64,000 nucleotides of DNA, from the NCBI GenBank assembly GCA_033557465.1, contig CM066033.1:1357901834-1357965833 (forward strand), in the 5' to 3' direction. This stretch comes from Ichthyophis bannanicus. Its lineage: Eukaryota > Chordata > Amphibia > Gymnophiona > Ichthyophiidae. Shown here piece by piece: positions 30,995 to 42,616 of the stretch. The notes under the pieces are model-generated. The model ran no database searches. It was not told the DNA's origin and saw nothing but the letters and a program-made list of their open reading frames with translations. Both the position numbers and the translations under genes were made by a program. The first letter of the stretch is position 1; each line of letters begins with the position of its first letter.

Positions 30995-31222
30995 TTTTTT
31001 TTTTTTTATAAGTGCCCTTGAATCACAGTTGACTCCTAGCAACCCAGCTGCCTCTGGGTTTTCTTGACAATGTATCACTGGAAGTAGATTACAAGGCCTT
31101 TTCTTCTGAGGCAATGGAGAGTAAAGTGACTTGCCCAAGGTCACAAGGAGTGCCTGTGGGAATCAAGCCCTTGATTGTCTGGGTACCAGGCAGTTGCTCT
31201 AACCACTAGGCTACTTCTCCTC
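30995..31222 (-). mobile_element. tRNA-derived SINE with RTE-like tail
   Basis: Minus strand: T run, then GAATCACAGTTGACTCCTAGCAACCC, AGTAGATTACAAGGCC, GACTTGCCCAAGGTCACAAGG, and the head AACCACTAGGCTACTTCTCC. It matches the family at 3205 and 47686. Confidence 0.82.
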
Positions 31223-31314
31223 TCTGCTAAGTTCTTAAAATATTCCTTTAAAAAAACTGTCTTTAGTTATTTCCTAAACACAACACAGTCCTCTAACATT
31301 TTTAAATCATTGGG

Positions 31315-31751
31315 TTAAAAGGGCGCTAAAGGAAGACAAGGCCATAGTGGAGGGACTGAATGAATGCTTGACTTTGGTCTTTACTGAAGAAGATGTAGGA
31401 AAGTTACCTGTGATAGGTCCAAAAGCAAGAGCAACTACACTCACAGTTACCCAGAAATAATATTTAAGGTAATGCATCAGAGAAATTGAAACAAATCTCA
31501 ATAAACCTGGAAGATGTAATACAGCAATTTGATGAAGAGTTGCAGATCACCTAGACCAGAAAGAATCCAAAAATTAAATTGCATATTATTAATAGTAGGT
31601 CTGCAAACTATCATTCAAATCATCTAGTACCTGAAGATTGGAGAGTGGCCAACTTAATGTCAGTTTTTAAAAAGGTTCCAGAGGTGATCTGAGAAACTAA
31701 AGACTGCCAGTCAAAATGGAGAAACTATTATAAAGAACAAACTTACTGAAC
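31315..31751 (+). pseudogene. CR1 ORF2 remnant, part 1
   Basis: Plus-strand remains of CR1 RT: GRALKEDKAIVEGLNECLTLVFTEEDVG-like reading at 31320-31400, then LIPEDWRVANL and an IKNKLTEHV-like reading near 31730-31750. Many stops. It is interrupted at about 31752 by a ~700-bp MITE-like insert and resumes at 32450. Confidence 0.75.
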
Positions 31752-32449
31752 ATGTGGAGGTCGATTCTGATTGGGGCATGTCCAGGCCATCCAGATGCTG
31801 AAAACATGGACGGGCCCTAATTGTACCTGATTCTGCAACCGCAGGAGCTAGACATTCCCACAGTTGCAGAATCGGGCACTTAGATGATCCGACATGGCCC
31901 CGATTCTCCAGTATGAGACATCTTCCCTCCTGCCTGGCCAGCCCTCCCTATGCTCCTGCTGGTGTGCAGGTGACTTGGCATCCCATTGCCATGGTACCGG
32001 GACACCCAGCAGGAGCACTGAAGGCCCAACAGCTCAGAGGGCTTCCTTTCCCTCCACCCGACCCTTGGCGGGGGCAGCCAGAGCCTGCATCGGTTGATGG
32101 GGGCTTACCTCCATCTGCCCTGTTGGTTTGATGGGCATGCCTGGCCTGATCCCCACAGTTGATGGGACTTATACCACCTCCGAGCTGGAATAAGTCCCAA
32201 GTCTATCCTTCCCCCGCCAAATGTACAGTGCTGTGACCTGAATAGGCCCTATATGTCCAGGTACATCGGCCTGCCCACTCTCCTTCTCCATCCCTCCCCC
32301 TCCCATCCCTATCCAGTGCTCCCCACAAAAGCCCTCTGTGTGTGCAGACAGCAGGGGGCACAGAATACAGTGCCGGGACTAAATGTGGGTTGGACGTCCA
32401 ACCCGGACATCCAATCCTGTTATTCAGGGGTCAGAATGACCCCTATAGA
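31752..32449 (+). mobile_element. Non-autonomous repeat inserted in CR1, copy 1
   Basis: A ~700-bp non-coding insert between two contiguous parts of a CR1 RT. Features: GATTCTG/CAGAATC words in inverted pairs (31847 and 31867), ACTTATACCACCTCCGAGCTGGAATAAGT (imperfect palindrome) and GTTATTCAGGGGTCAGAATGACCC at the right end. It is similar in reverse orientation to 48935-49690. Exact ends and target duplication are uncertain. Confidence 0.6.
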
Positions 32450-33820
32450 GTCGTTGTTTAATAGGACAAAACCAACAGATTTAGCCAAGGAAAGTCTTTT
32501 CTCACTAATCTACTGTCTTATCTCACTAATCTACTATATTTTTTTTGAAGGTGTGAATAAACAGGTAGGTAAAACTCAGCCGGTTGATACAGTGTATCTG
32601 GATTTTCAAAAAGCCTTTGACAAGGTCCATCATGAAAAACTCATGAGGAAATTAAAAAGTCACAGGATAGGAGGCAGTGTACTATTGTGGATTGGGAACT
32701 AGTTAAAAGATAGAAAACAGAGAGTAGGGTTAAATGGCCAATTTTCTCAATGGAGAAAGGTGAATAGTGGAGTACCCCAGGGATCTGTGTTGGGTCTTCT
32801 GCTTTTTAACATATTCATAAATGATCTGGAAATGGGAATAACGAGTGAGTGTTCAATTTGCAGATGACAGAAAATTATTCAAAATTGTTAAAACACAAGA
32901 GGATTGTGTAAAATTGCAAGAGGGCCTTGAGAAATTGGAAGATTGGGCGTCCAGATAACAGATGAAATTTAATGTGGACAAGTGCAAAGTTATGCAATTT
33001 GGGAAGAGCAACACAGACTACGGTTATACAAAGCAAGGAATTACCACCCAAGTAAAGAATCTTGCATTCAAAATTGTGATCGTGAATACGTAATACATTG
33101 AAACTTTCTGTTCAGCAGGCAGCAGCAGCCAACAATGAAAACACAATGCTAAGAATTATAAGGAAAGGAATGGAGAATAAAACCAAGGATGACTCTGTAT
33201 TGCTTCATGGTATGACCACACCTTGAATATTGAGTGCACTTCTGTTTGCCATGTCTTCAAAAGGATATAGCGGAATTAGAAAAGGTACAGAAAAGAGTGA
33301 CCAGAATGACAAAGGGGATGGAAGGATACTACTACAAAGAAAGGCTTAAAAGATTAGGGCTCTTCAGCTTGGAAAAGATATGTCTGAGGAGAGATGTGAT
33401 AGAGATCTTTAAAATAAAGAGTGGAGTGGAATGGAATGGGTAAACATAGATTGGTTATTTACTCCTTCAAAAAGTAGAGCGACTAGGGGGCACACAATGA
33501 ATCTACAATGTAGCACATTTAAGACTAATCAGAGAAAATATTTTTTTCAATCAATGCGTAATCAAACTCTGGAACTCATTGCTGGAGGATGTAGTCAAAG
33601 ATGTTAATGTAGCTGAGATTGGACAAGTTTCAGGAGGAAAAATCCATAAATCATTATTAAAGCGGGCTGAGGAAATCCACTGCTTATCCTTGGAATAAGC
33701 AGCATAGAATCTGTTTGCCTTTTGGGTACTTGTGACCTGGATTGGCCACTATTGGAAACAGGACACTGGGCTTGATGGACCTTTGGTCTGACCTAGTATG
33801 GCATATTTTATGTTATCCTG
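32450..33820 (+). pseudogene. CR1 ORF2 remnant, part 2, with 3' end
   Basis: Continues the RT of 31315-31751: GVNKQVGKTQPVDTVYLDFQKAFDKVHHEKL (motif A), a [20 protein letters not shown] reading near 32780, a degraded FADD near 32865, DIAELEKVQKRVTRMTKGMEG (33260-33330), the LFSLEKICLRRDVIE block and the CR1 3' UTR, ending near TATGGCATATTTTATGTTA. Numerous stops and frameshifts. Same subfamily as the 6.8-kb CR1. Confidence 0.85.
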
Positions 33821-33949
33821 AAGCAGCACCAGAAAAACAATTGGATTGAAATCTAACCTGATTGAAAGTCCTAGCTGAAGGCAGTGTCAAATTAAATGAA
33901 GAGCTAGAACAAAGGTTTCTTTGAGGTGCATTAATTTTAAGTAATTTAG

Positions 33950-34395
33950 GGACTCCTTCAATAAAGCCCGGTAACCGGTTACATCATTTTCACATGCAGC
34001 AATTGGTAACTGGTAACGTTAATATGGAAACATCCTAGCGACCTTGTTGTTAAAGAACACGGTAATCGGCCATCAAGCAATGAAGAGGGGAATGGAAAGA
34101 GTGTGCGTTTGAAGACCCCATTATCACCAGTGCAAGGGCAATTGCTGCGCACTCGATGGCAATATGGCAACTAGCGCGAGTACACCTAATGACGCCTCTA
34201 TGGATGTCATTAAGTCTACCACACATTAACGCTTGCAATCATGCACTAACTGCCGGGAACGTACCAGGCATGCCCCCAACACTTAGAGCATGAGGGGAGT
34301 ACTTTTTCACGATGGTATTGCTGCTAATCAGGCAGTAAGTCCACACCTTTGACTAAAAGGGCCCTTTTGGTCGCATATGAGTATTCCTGCCCACT
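33950..34395. repeat. MITE-like sequence
   Basis: Bounded by TTAGGGACTCCTTCAATAAA on the left and TTTGACTAAAAGGGCCC on the right, resembling degraded inverted termini of the '(G)GGCCCTTTTACTAAA' type also seen at 38263 and 48690. Non-coding. Confidence 0.4.
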
Positions 34396-34499
34396 ATTAT
34401 TTAGTGTTGCAAAAACTAAGTACAATTTGAGGATAATTCTGTAAGAGTCGCTTAGTTCAACACGTATTGTCATGAGCGTATTTGGCACTTATTCTATAA

Positions 34500-35115
34500 A
34501 GTTAAATACTGTATTATCATTTTTGAAGCTAGGTTTTGAACTCTTTACAATTTTTTAATCTATTTCCTAGGTCAAACCAATATATATTGCATTACAGTAG
34601 TCCAGCTGACATAAAACTGTCAACTGGACTACCATTTGAAAATCTTGTGCTCTTAAATATGATTGAAAATTGGTGTGCAGGTTTTAGTCTAACCCAAGCC
34701 TTTTAAACCATTGTTTCAACCTGTGATTCCAGGTTTACTAACAAAAGAGAAGAACTCCCAAAGTTTTTACCTAATTTACAACGGCCACATCTGTACCACA
34801 GATGCCCACAAACTTTAAACTCCATAGGTGGAATAGCTTTCTCTACCCATAATACTTCTTTTCTTTAAACTTAATTTCAGCCAGTTTCCTCCCAAGGAAT
34901 TGTTTATAGCGAACATACAAGTAGCTAATCCTCTTTTTAAATCCTTTGCTGAATTCTCCTGTGGTGCAAAAAATTGAACGGTATCTGCATAAAAATACAG
35001 TAAAAAAAAACAAATTATCAAATCAAATGTGCTAACTGATTAAACAGTATCCATCACAGAGGTGATCCCTGTGGTACTCCTTCTATCAAACTCCTCACAG
35101 AGGAAACCCCCCTTA
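34500..35115 (-). pseudogene. L2-clade RT remnant
   Basis: Minus strand: IEGVPQGSPL at about 35090-35060, then LYFYADTVQFFAPQ (YADD degraded to YADT) and INNSLGGNWLKLSLKK at 35021-34815, and a decayed C-terminal region to ~34500. Old copy. Confidence 0.7.
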
Positions 35116-35794
35116 CCATCAAAAACCATGAATATTTCATCACTTAGCAAAGATTTCTCTGTGGAGCAGGATAATGTTCTCACATATGGGTGATCTTATC
35201 AACAGAGCTCTGCAAGGGAGCCACTTCCTAGCTACTTCTAGAAGCTTTTAGTTTGGTCCCAGGATGCATGCGTGTCAGTTACTTCCTGCCGTCACCATGT
35301 GTGATCTCTTCAGTCTTCGGTTTTCTACGGAGCCCTATGGACATGTGAATTCTGTGGTCCGAGAGACTTTGGCATCTTTTGCTGTTTATGTTTTTGTTTT
35401 TTTCATTGCAAGTCCTGAGAGTGTGTGTACTCTACTTCCGGCCACTCTCGTGGCATTTTTTTTTCTCCCTTTTAGATCTCCTTAGGTAAGAATGTTACAG
35501 GAAATTAAAAGCTCTATGGAAAAGTGCTTTAACATCACAGAATAAGATGCGATCCATTAATCAGTTGGCAATTCCTGTGCTCTCATACAGCTTTGAGGTA
35601 GTAGACTGTTTCAGTGCTGGAGCAAAGCAGCACCGAAAAGGGAGCTGAAACAATACAAGGCCTACAGCAAAAGATTGGCCCTCAAAAGGAACGTTCAAAT
35701 ATTTCTTACTTTTCAAGGAAGTAAGAGGACAATGGGGGAATAATATGACTTAGCAGGGAGGAAACTACAGGGGAAACTTGCGAAAGCCCTTTTG
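35116..35794. other. Unassigned sequence
   Basis: No gene or repeat was recognised. Confidence 0.3.
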
Positions 35795-35999
35795 ACCTAG
35801 AACAGTGGTTCCCAACCCAGTCCTCGGGTACCCCCAGGCCAATCAGGTTTTCAGGATATCCACAATGACATGAGATAGTTCTGCATGCACTGCTTCCCTT
35901 GTATGCAGATCTATCTACGGCATATTCATTGTGGATACCCTGAAAACCTGACTGGTCTGGGGATACCCGAGGACTGGGTTGGAAGCCACTGACCTAGAG
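35795..35999. mobile_element. hAT-like MITE, copy 1
   Basis: 189-bp palindromic element 35803-35991: CAGTGGTTCCCAACCCAGTC ... GACTGGGTTGGAAGCCACTG. Flanking octamers ACCTAGAA (35795-35802) and ACCTAGAG (35992-35999) match at 7 of 8, as for hAT. Interior: GTTTTCAGGATATCCACAATG and its inverse. Relatives: 44685 and 55363. Confidence 0.85.
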
Positions 36000-36032
36000 G
36001 ATGATAGTTGCCTGGAATACTCAGGCCTCGAC

Positions 36033-36091
36033 AAATCCCAGGCACTAGGTTGCCATGACAACCAGAAATTTGTACCTAGTGCCTGGGATTT
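36033..36091. repeat. Perfect hairpin
   Basis: 18-bp perfect arms, AAATCCCAGGCACTAGGT (36033-36050) and its complement (36074-36091), with a 23-base spacer. No T run follows and there is no prokaryotic context, so it is not a terminator. Probably part of a foldback repeat. Confidence 0.7.
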
Positions 36092-36359
36092 TCTTGCCCT
36101 CCCTGCTGCCTTTTTAAAAAATGGTATCGCAGACAGAAGACAGCTGCGATTGCGGCAAAGAGCCCTTCTGTCTTCCTGCTGGGATCCAGTCTCCCACAGG
36201 CAGAACAGGAGGGGAAGCCCACAACTGTGGCTTCAGAGGCAGCAGGTTGTCCATAAGGACCCCATGGGCAGAAGACAGCCAGATCAGGGACTGTAGGAAA
36301 AAAAATGTTAGCTGGAAGAGGGGAAGTGAGGCAGGAACTTTTTAAAGGGAACATAGCTT

Positions 36360-36960
36360 TTTAGAAAAAAGTAAGGAGTATGGGGGAATGGAGGGCAGGG
36401 GGTAGGAATGCTAGAGGGAGGGAGAAGGGGAGAGAGTGGGGAGGGGTTGAAGGGGACAAGAAAGAGTACAAGGCTTGGAGGGTAAAGGGAGTAATGCATG
36501 GGGACAAAAGGACACAATTTGAATATGCCAAAACGTGTAATCCCCCTCCCCAAAACACCAGCACCCCACCTACACACACCAACAGGCACTCCACCTCTGT
36601 ACAACAGACGCACACATAAGCACACCTCACCTCGGCATGACAGACCTACACACCCTTGCACACACATAGGCACCTCATTTCTGCACCACACACAGGCTCC
36701 CCAGCTCTGCAACCACACAAAGGCACCCACCACAACATCCCATGCACAGACAGGCAAGCCACCATTGCACCACACACACACATGACACTTGTTATCTACA
36801 TATTTGTGTCTAAAGATGCCACATTCAGCCCCCGCTACCATACCAAGACACACTTTATCATCTCTCTTCAAAGTCTTCCACCCTCCTTAGACATGGCCTG
36901 TAGGAGTTTGCAAATGGAGGAACGTCAGTGTAGAATGGAAGCAACAGGGGCAGGGGGGGG
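36360..36960 (+). repeat. Purine-rich plus CA minisatellite composite, copy 2
   Basis: Purine-rich block (36365-36500, GGAGGGAGAAGGGGAGAG type), then a CA-rich minisatellite (36540-36785, ACACACA with GGCACTCCACCTCTG-like units), then a unique-looking segment with GAGTTTGCAAATGGAGGAA. Order and content mirror 59880-60600, including AGTCTGCAAATGATGGAA there, and in reverse the 0.9-2.4 kb block. Confidence 0.65.
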
Positions 36961-37059
36961 GGGCATGAGGGGGTCACAACCACTGGCTCCTAAGATTTTG
37001 GCCTGGCTCCTAAATCCGAACAAAATTTGTCAAGGCCTGTTCTATAGAGAACTCTAGGG

Positions 37060-37764
37060 GGACAAAGAAGAAATAATACAAGCTGAGGGGTAGCATTACC
37101 ACTGCATTGGGCTTTCAAGGGAGGCTGGGGTACCCTTCAGGGAGCAGCCATTGTTACAATTCTTTGTGCAAAGGGCGACTAAAGCCTCACTAGTTTTGGT
37201 AGAGATTTGAATTATTGCAGGGCTTGATGTCAAGACATTAACTGAAAAGATATACATTAATCTGAATTTATTTAAAACAATTACACGGCTTTTGTTGTAC
37301 TTTTCTTCATTAATTCTAGACAGGTAGGATCTCATGATTTTGGAGTGCTCTACATCTGCCGCTCTTTATCAACATCAAACAGATTTGAGAAAAACAAAAC
37401 CCATTAAATTAACATTTAGAAAGCATTAAATACCTACTAATACAATTGCTGAATAGGGGCAGTTTGAAATGCAGAGACGATGTTAACAGCAAAATGCAAA
37501 CATTAAAAAGATTTCACACTTGTTCTCAGTCGGAAGGCTTTCCGTGTTTGATGGAAGAGCATTATGCAATGCTCTGCTTTCATCTTTCTGCCTTCTGTAC
37601 CAGCGGTCCCTTTATCTGACTCACCTGTGCCATCAACATGCCTACTGTATTTTATCTCCTCACCTGCTGAATGGCTTTGGAAATTAAGCCATCAGCAGCC
37701 GACCCTGAGAGCAGCACAGGGTACAATGGCCTGCAAAGAAAATGGGCTAGCACAAGCCCAGTAA
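37060..37764. other. Unassigned sequence
   Basis: No recognised gene or repeat. Confidence 0.3.
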
Positions 37765-38250
37765 ATGAGGCTAGGACTCTTCAGCTTGGAGAAGAGACGG
37801 CTGAGAGGAGATAAAATAACGAGTGGAGTGGAATGGGTAAAGGCAAATTGGTTGTTTACTCTTTCAAAAAGTACAAAGACTAGGAGGTACTCAATGAAGT
37901 TACTACATCAGTCATTAAAGACAACTCAAAGAAGTATTTTTAGTCATGCAAAGGATAGTTAAGTTTTGGAATTCCTTGCCGGAGGATGTAGTAAAAGCTG
38001 TTAGTGTAGCTGTGTTTAAAAAAAAAAAAGATTTGGACAAGTTCATAGAGGAAAAGTTCATAAACCACTATTTTAGTGGACTGGGGAAACCCACTGCTTA
38101 CCCCTGGGACAAGCAGCATGGACTCTGTCTACCTTTTGGGAACCTGACAGGTACTTGTGACCTGGACTGGTCACTGTTGGAAGCAGGATACTGGGCTTGA
38201 GGACCTTTGGTCTGACCCAGTTTGGCAAATTTTATGTCCTTATGGAGAAT
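37765..38250 (+). mobile_element. CR1 3' fragment
   Basis: 5'-truncated CR1: frames 37765-37962 and 37946-38200 encode LGLFSLEKRRLRGDKI, LFTLSKSTKTRRYSMKL, VKFWNSLPEDVVKAVSVAVF and CDLDWSLLEAGYW, then TCTGACCCAGTTTGGCA and the terminal TTATG. One frameshift. A short deletion (MIEVYKLM is lost) follows RGDKI. Confidence 0.88.
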
Positions 38251-38574
38251 TAAAAAAATGTAACGGGCCCTTTTACTAAAATGAGCTTTGGTTTTGCACC
38301 TAATGTGCCAATAAAATGAAAATTCATGCATGACAACTGCACAGCCACAGTGTTAACTATCAGGTGCATGGACGGCATGTTTCTGGAAGTTAATAAGTGC
38401 CCCGCTCCCTCTAGCATAACTTCCTTTTAAGGAAGGGACGCAGCAGCAGGGGTTCCTTAACAGAGGCTGGAAGGCTCTGCACCAGTTTTGGTTTTATTTT
38501 AAATTATTATTACTATTGCAGCTGTGGCTCTGTAAGATGCAGGAGCCGCGGCTGCTAGGGAAGGAGGTGGCAGG

Positions 38575-39245
38575 AAGGGAGGTGACATGGGGGGAAGAGG
38601 GGGGAAGAGGGGGCTGGAAGGGAGCTGACATAGGGGGAAGAGGAGGCTGGAAGGGAGCTGACATGGAGGGAAGGAGGGGGCTGGAAGGGAGCTGACAGGA
38701 GGGGGAATCAGGTGGCGGGAAGGGAGCTGACATGGGGGAAGGTGGGGAACTGGAAGGGAGCTGACAGAGGGGGGAATGAGCGAGATGGAAGGGTGCTGAT
38801 ACCCGGGAATGGTACTGGAGTAGGACTGGAAGGGTAATGACACTAGGAAAGGGAGGAGGGCAATGGAAGGGAGCTGACACCTGGGGATGATACTGGAGAT
38901 GGAAAGGAAGGGATTTGACACTTGGAGATGGGACTGATAGTTGGCTGGGTAATGGGGCTGGAAGGGAGGGGGCACTGGGACTGGAAAGGAGCTGACACAT
39001 GGGGATGGCACTGGAATGGGGATTGATAGAGGGAGGGGGACTGGAAGGGAGCTGATGGGAGGGGGGTGGCACTGGGAATGGAAGTGAGCTGATAAATAGA
39101 TGGTATTTGGACTAGAAGGGGCAGAACAGTGGGGAAGGAGGAGGACTGGAAGGGAATGGACACCAGTGGCAGACCTGGGAATGCAAGGGGGTTGACAATG
39201 GAAGGTACTGGGAGGGGATAACTGGAAAGGGGGCTGGTACTGGGG
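38575..39245 (+). repeat. GGAAGGGAGCTGACA minisatellite
   Basis: Tandem units of ~36-60 bp with the core CTGGAAGGGAGCTGACATGG, most regular at 38590-38720 and increasingly divergent to 39245. Similar GGACTGGAAGGGAGATGATA units appear at 47570-47640. The 275-residue Pro/Ser-rich minus frame is an artefact. Confidence 0.85.
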
Positions 39246-39545
39246 AGGGTCATTGGCAGGGGTGGTTGAAGAGTGATGTGGGGCCATGTGCAGAGACTCA
39301 TTGCAGGGCCTCATTTGCATATCCACTGGACCTCATTTGCATACATTTTATTTATTTTATTTTAAAATGTATATGTTGCCCATCTAAAATTTTAGGCAGC
39401 TGTTCTCTTATCATGTTTCCTTTTATGCTAGCTTTGTAAGTATACTATTGACAAATTGATAAATAAAAAATAAAAAAAATAAAATTTTAGGCGGCTTTCA
39501 AAGGAGCCCTTCATAAGCCTCCTTTTTTCTCCTGGCAATGACTTT

Positions 39546-39672
39546 GGGGCATGTTTACTAAATATTAATGTGCATTAAGTGCCACTGTGCCAAAAGAAAT
39601 AAATGGGTGTTCCTGCACTTAACGCAGAGTAACATTTGTGAATGTGCATTAACGTTTAGTAGAAATGCCTCT
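39546..39672. mobile_element. Short MITE with GGGGCATGTTTACTAAA end
   Basis: ~127 bp: GGGGCATGTTTACTAAATATTAATG... ends ...CATTAACGTTTAGTAGAAATGCCTC, imperfect inverted repeats of ~30 bp. The end resembles those of foldback elements A and B (GGGGTATGTTTACTAAA), so it may be a deletion derivative of that family. Confidence 0.6.
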
Positions 39673-39689
39673 TAATGAATGTCCCAATA

Positions 39690-40235
39690 CCATTTGCATG
39701 GGCAGTGAGGATAAAGAGTCTACCAGATTTCTACACTACTATACTCCGGTGCCAACCACCAGGCACATTAGGAACTACTACAAACACTGCCCATTTAGAA
39801 CCCATAGCAAACCCGTCATATCATAACAGCACTACCAGGACTCAGAAAGCACCATACTCTACCTATCAAAAGGCAACACTGCAAATATTAAACCAGTACA
39901 TCTGAGAGAATACCAATACATCTCTTACTGGGGAAAGAGAACAAGTGTCACTGTCAAATAGAAACTATTTGAACAGAATGCCTTAGCTCAGTTACACATG
40001 CAGAACATAGACTGTCACCAAACATAGAACAAGGGACCACAATTTAGAAATAGGAAGACAATAATTAAACTGGGGAACCCCACAAGCCAAACTTGGAATG
40101 TACAACAACACTGGAGAAATACAACTATAAATGAATTTCCTCTTGTACTAAACAAAATGCAGACGTTAAAGACACACATTTCCCAGAGCTGACATATTCC
40201 AGTTAATAAATTCAAAATAAAAAAGTAATTTTCTA
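39690..40235. other. Unassigned sequence
   Basis: AT-rich, no recognisable feature. Confidence 0.3.
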
Positions 40236-40591
40236 CCTTTTATTGTCTGAGCATTTTATTTTTCAGTTGCAATTGCTCCAGTCACTTTCTTCCGGTTTCT
40301 TCGCTTCTTCTGCTAACTCTCCATTGTCTGCTGTCCATTTGTCCTTTCTTCTCTCTTCTAGTTTTCTTCCATTCTCTTTCTACATCTGCTTTAACATACT
40401 GATCTTTCCCATTTTGCTCTTTCCTCCATTTCTTTCTTTATTCCTTTTTCATCCACTTAGATTTCATTCTTCCATCCTCAATCCCCACTTACTCTCCCAA
40501 TACCCAGCCAATCATAGATTTTTCTTCCTCCCACACGAAATATATTTTCCCTTCTCCATTCTCATTTCCCCAGCCCATCTCCTTTTAGTCC

Positions 40592-40900
40592 TCCCCCAAC
40601 ATCAGCTCCCTTCTGATGTTGGGGAGGACTCCATGCCGGAGATTAAAGGGCATTTCCTGTTTCCTGGCACTCAGCGCGCCAGTGGGCTTCACAAGAGCAC
40701 AGCTGCCGGAGTGAAGGAACACGTCGCTCTTCACTCCGGCAGCTGTACAGAGGTGAGTCAGGGCCTCCAGCCTTCCCGGTTCCCTCTGAAGCCAGCCCTG
40801 CAAACTGAGCACCATGTGCAGAATGAAGTTGGCGCAGGACCCCATGAAAGCGCGGAGCCCTGTGCAAACAACATTCTTGCACAATAGACGGGCCGGCCCT
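40592..40900. repeat. MITE-like sequence with terminal hairpin
   Basis: Begins with a hairpin CCCCCAACATCAG ... CTGATGTTGGGG and ends GGGCCGGCCCTGG, like the right end of the hAT-like MITE at 1592-2057. It contains an internal inverted pair (GCTGCCGGAGTGAAG / CTTCACTCCGGCAGC). Left boundary uncertain. Confidence 0.45.
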
Positions 40901-41109
40901 GGTTAATGGGACTCAAAATAGGCTGTTGGAAGGAAGTGAAGAAAACAAAAGAAGAGACAAGAAATGGCAGATGGACTATAGACCATAGAAAGAGAGCTAA
41001 GAGAAGACAGAGGAAAGCAGAAGCCTCAGATCAGGACCAGCATGATCAAAGAATAAAATGGTCAGACGACAAAGACAGAAAAAATAATTTCATTTTCAAT
41101 TTATTAATT

Positions 41110-41290
41110 GGACTTTGCACTATCTTTATATTTTGCACAGTATGGGGAACTGCATCTTTTACTTATCTGATGTTGCGCTGCATGCAGTCTGGCTTCTTGG
41201 GGTTTCAGTTTCATTTTTGTCTACATATTTTTATTTTTGCTTGAAGTTGTAGTTTCTTATTCTATATTTGTTCCGAGGTGTGACTGAGGC
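41110..41290 (+). repeat. Dispersed repeat, copy 1
   Basis: TTGCGCTGCATGCAGTCTGG ... GTTTCAGTTTCATTTTTGTC parallels 48030-48120 (TTGCACTACATTCAGCGTCTGG ... TTTTAGTTTAGTTTTTGTC). Family unknown. Confidence 0.5.
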
Positions 41291-41461
41291 CAGGTGTTCT
41301 TTTAATATGGATTTTGTATATAGGGATCTATACTGTACTATAGTAATTTGGCTTGTTCAGCTTTTCAAATAGGTGTATGGATCTTCCAAGGCCCCCTGCA
41401 GTGCTGCTTTTTTCTGGGTAGGCCCCTGTATGAGTTTTGGAAGTTGATGCTGGTATGGTAT

Positions 41462-41610
41462 GGTAGATTTGGCCTTGTAGATCTTTGGTGACAGAGGTGT
41501 GAAGATTGGTGGAAGACTCATCAACAATCTTCGCTATGCTGATGATACCACATTACTTGCTGAAAGTGAAAATGATCTGAAACATTTGCTTCTCACGATC
41601 AAAGAACATA
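41462..41610 (+). pseudogene. RTE (BovB-like) RT fragment, part 1
   Basis: Plus strand reads INNLRYADDTTLLAESENDL and KHLLLTIKEH, the catalytic YADD region of RTE-clade LINEs. Coding breaks at 41610, where foldback element A begins, and resumes at 45072 with MGLHLNVKKTKIMTTGKIN, the expected next residues. Confidence 0.88.
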
Positions 41611-42546
41611 GGGGTATGTTTTCCTAAACAGCGATAATGTTGCAGCGGCGCTGTTTGCATGTGATATGTAACGTTAGCGTGCGATACGTAACTTTAGCGT
41701 GCGATAGCTTGAGGTTTCACATGAACACGTCTCCTGCGGCGTTAAGACACACAGAGGGTGGAGTAAGGCTCCCCAGAGAGCAGAGAGAAGGGGTCAATGG
41801 GTGGAAAGTGGGCGGGGAGAGGCACCATGCACACTAACGCTGTGAAATGAAGGTCTGAAAATTAGCGCCAGAGAAAACCTCGCACTAGAGGCACATTTGC
41901 AGGAGAGAGAAACCAGTTCAGTCAGCAATGTACAGCAAAGGCAGGGAAACCAAGAAAAGTGATAGTAGTGATACATGTGCAGCAACAGCATAGTGCCCAA
42001 GTACGAAAGGGCACTACGGTGAGGCTGCAAATGGGGTACAGGGGGCTGCAGGTGAGACATGCAGTGGGGCAGCTGGACCACAGGGTGGACTAGGCAGATG
42101 CCTAGGTGGCACATAGGAATGCAGAAACTGCAAATCAACAAGCCAGCAACTGACCAAGGTCAAACATGCCCACGAGTGTGTGTTCCACAGTGTCCCAGGG
42201 GACAGTACCCAACAGGTACCCCAAAGGGCACAGAACATTGACAGGCGGTGCTGGGGGGAAGCGCGGATGTCTATGTAGGCATCCCTACCCCAGATCCCAC
42301 ACCATAGGCAGCTGCCTACCGGCACACTGGATGGCCTGGGACTGCGCACCACCAGCACCACCGGTATAAGGGCATGTCAGCATGGTGGGGGAGGGGTGCT
42401 GGTCATGGAGGGGGCAGTGGCAGCTCCCCACAGCAGACCAAGGCCAAGCCCTGTTTAGGTGGGCGGCATGCAGTGCAACAGACAAGGGCTGTCTGAAGAA
42501 CAGTAATGGTATCCCCAGGAACTAACCTGCCTCTGTGGCAACAGTT

Positions 42547-42616
42547 TGGTGCAGTACACACAGCCAGTGTGTTCAGGGGCAGAAGATCACAGGTTCAAGT
42601 CCCAGCTGTGGCCCCT
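42547..42616 (+). other. tRNA-like module with pol III boxes (element A)
   Basis: A-box-like TGGTGCAGTAC (42547-42557) and a perfect B box GGTTCAAGTCC (42592-42602), 45 bases apart start to start, as in tRNA genes and SINE heads. It does not fold as a complete tRNA by eye. The equivalent in element B is 55700-55782 (minus). Confidence 0.6.

Noticed and set aside
36033..36091. Intrinsic terminator
   Set aside because: Long spacer, no T run and a eukaryotic repeat context.
38494..39326. 275-residue Pro/Ser-rich frame with repeats
   Set aside because: The repeats are at DNA level (minisatellite) and open in more than one register.
42547..42616. Functional tRNA gene
   Set aside because: A and B boxes are present but no full cloverleaf with matching acceptor stem is visible; it lies within a repeated element.
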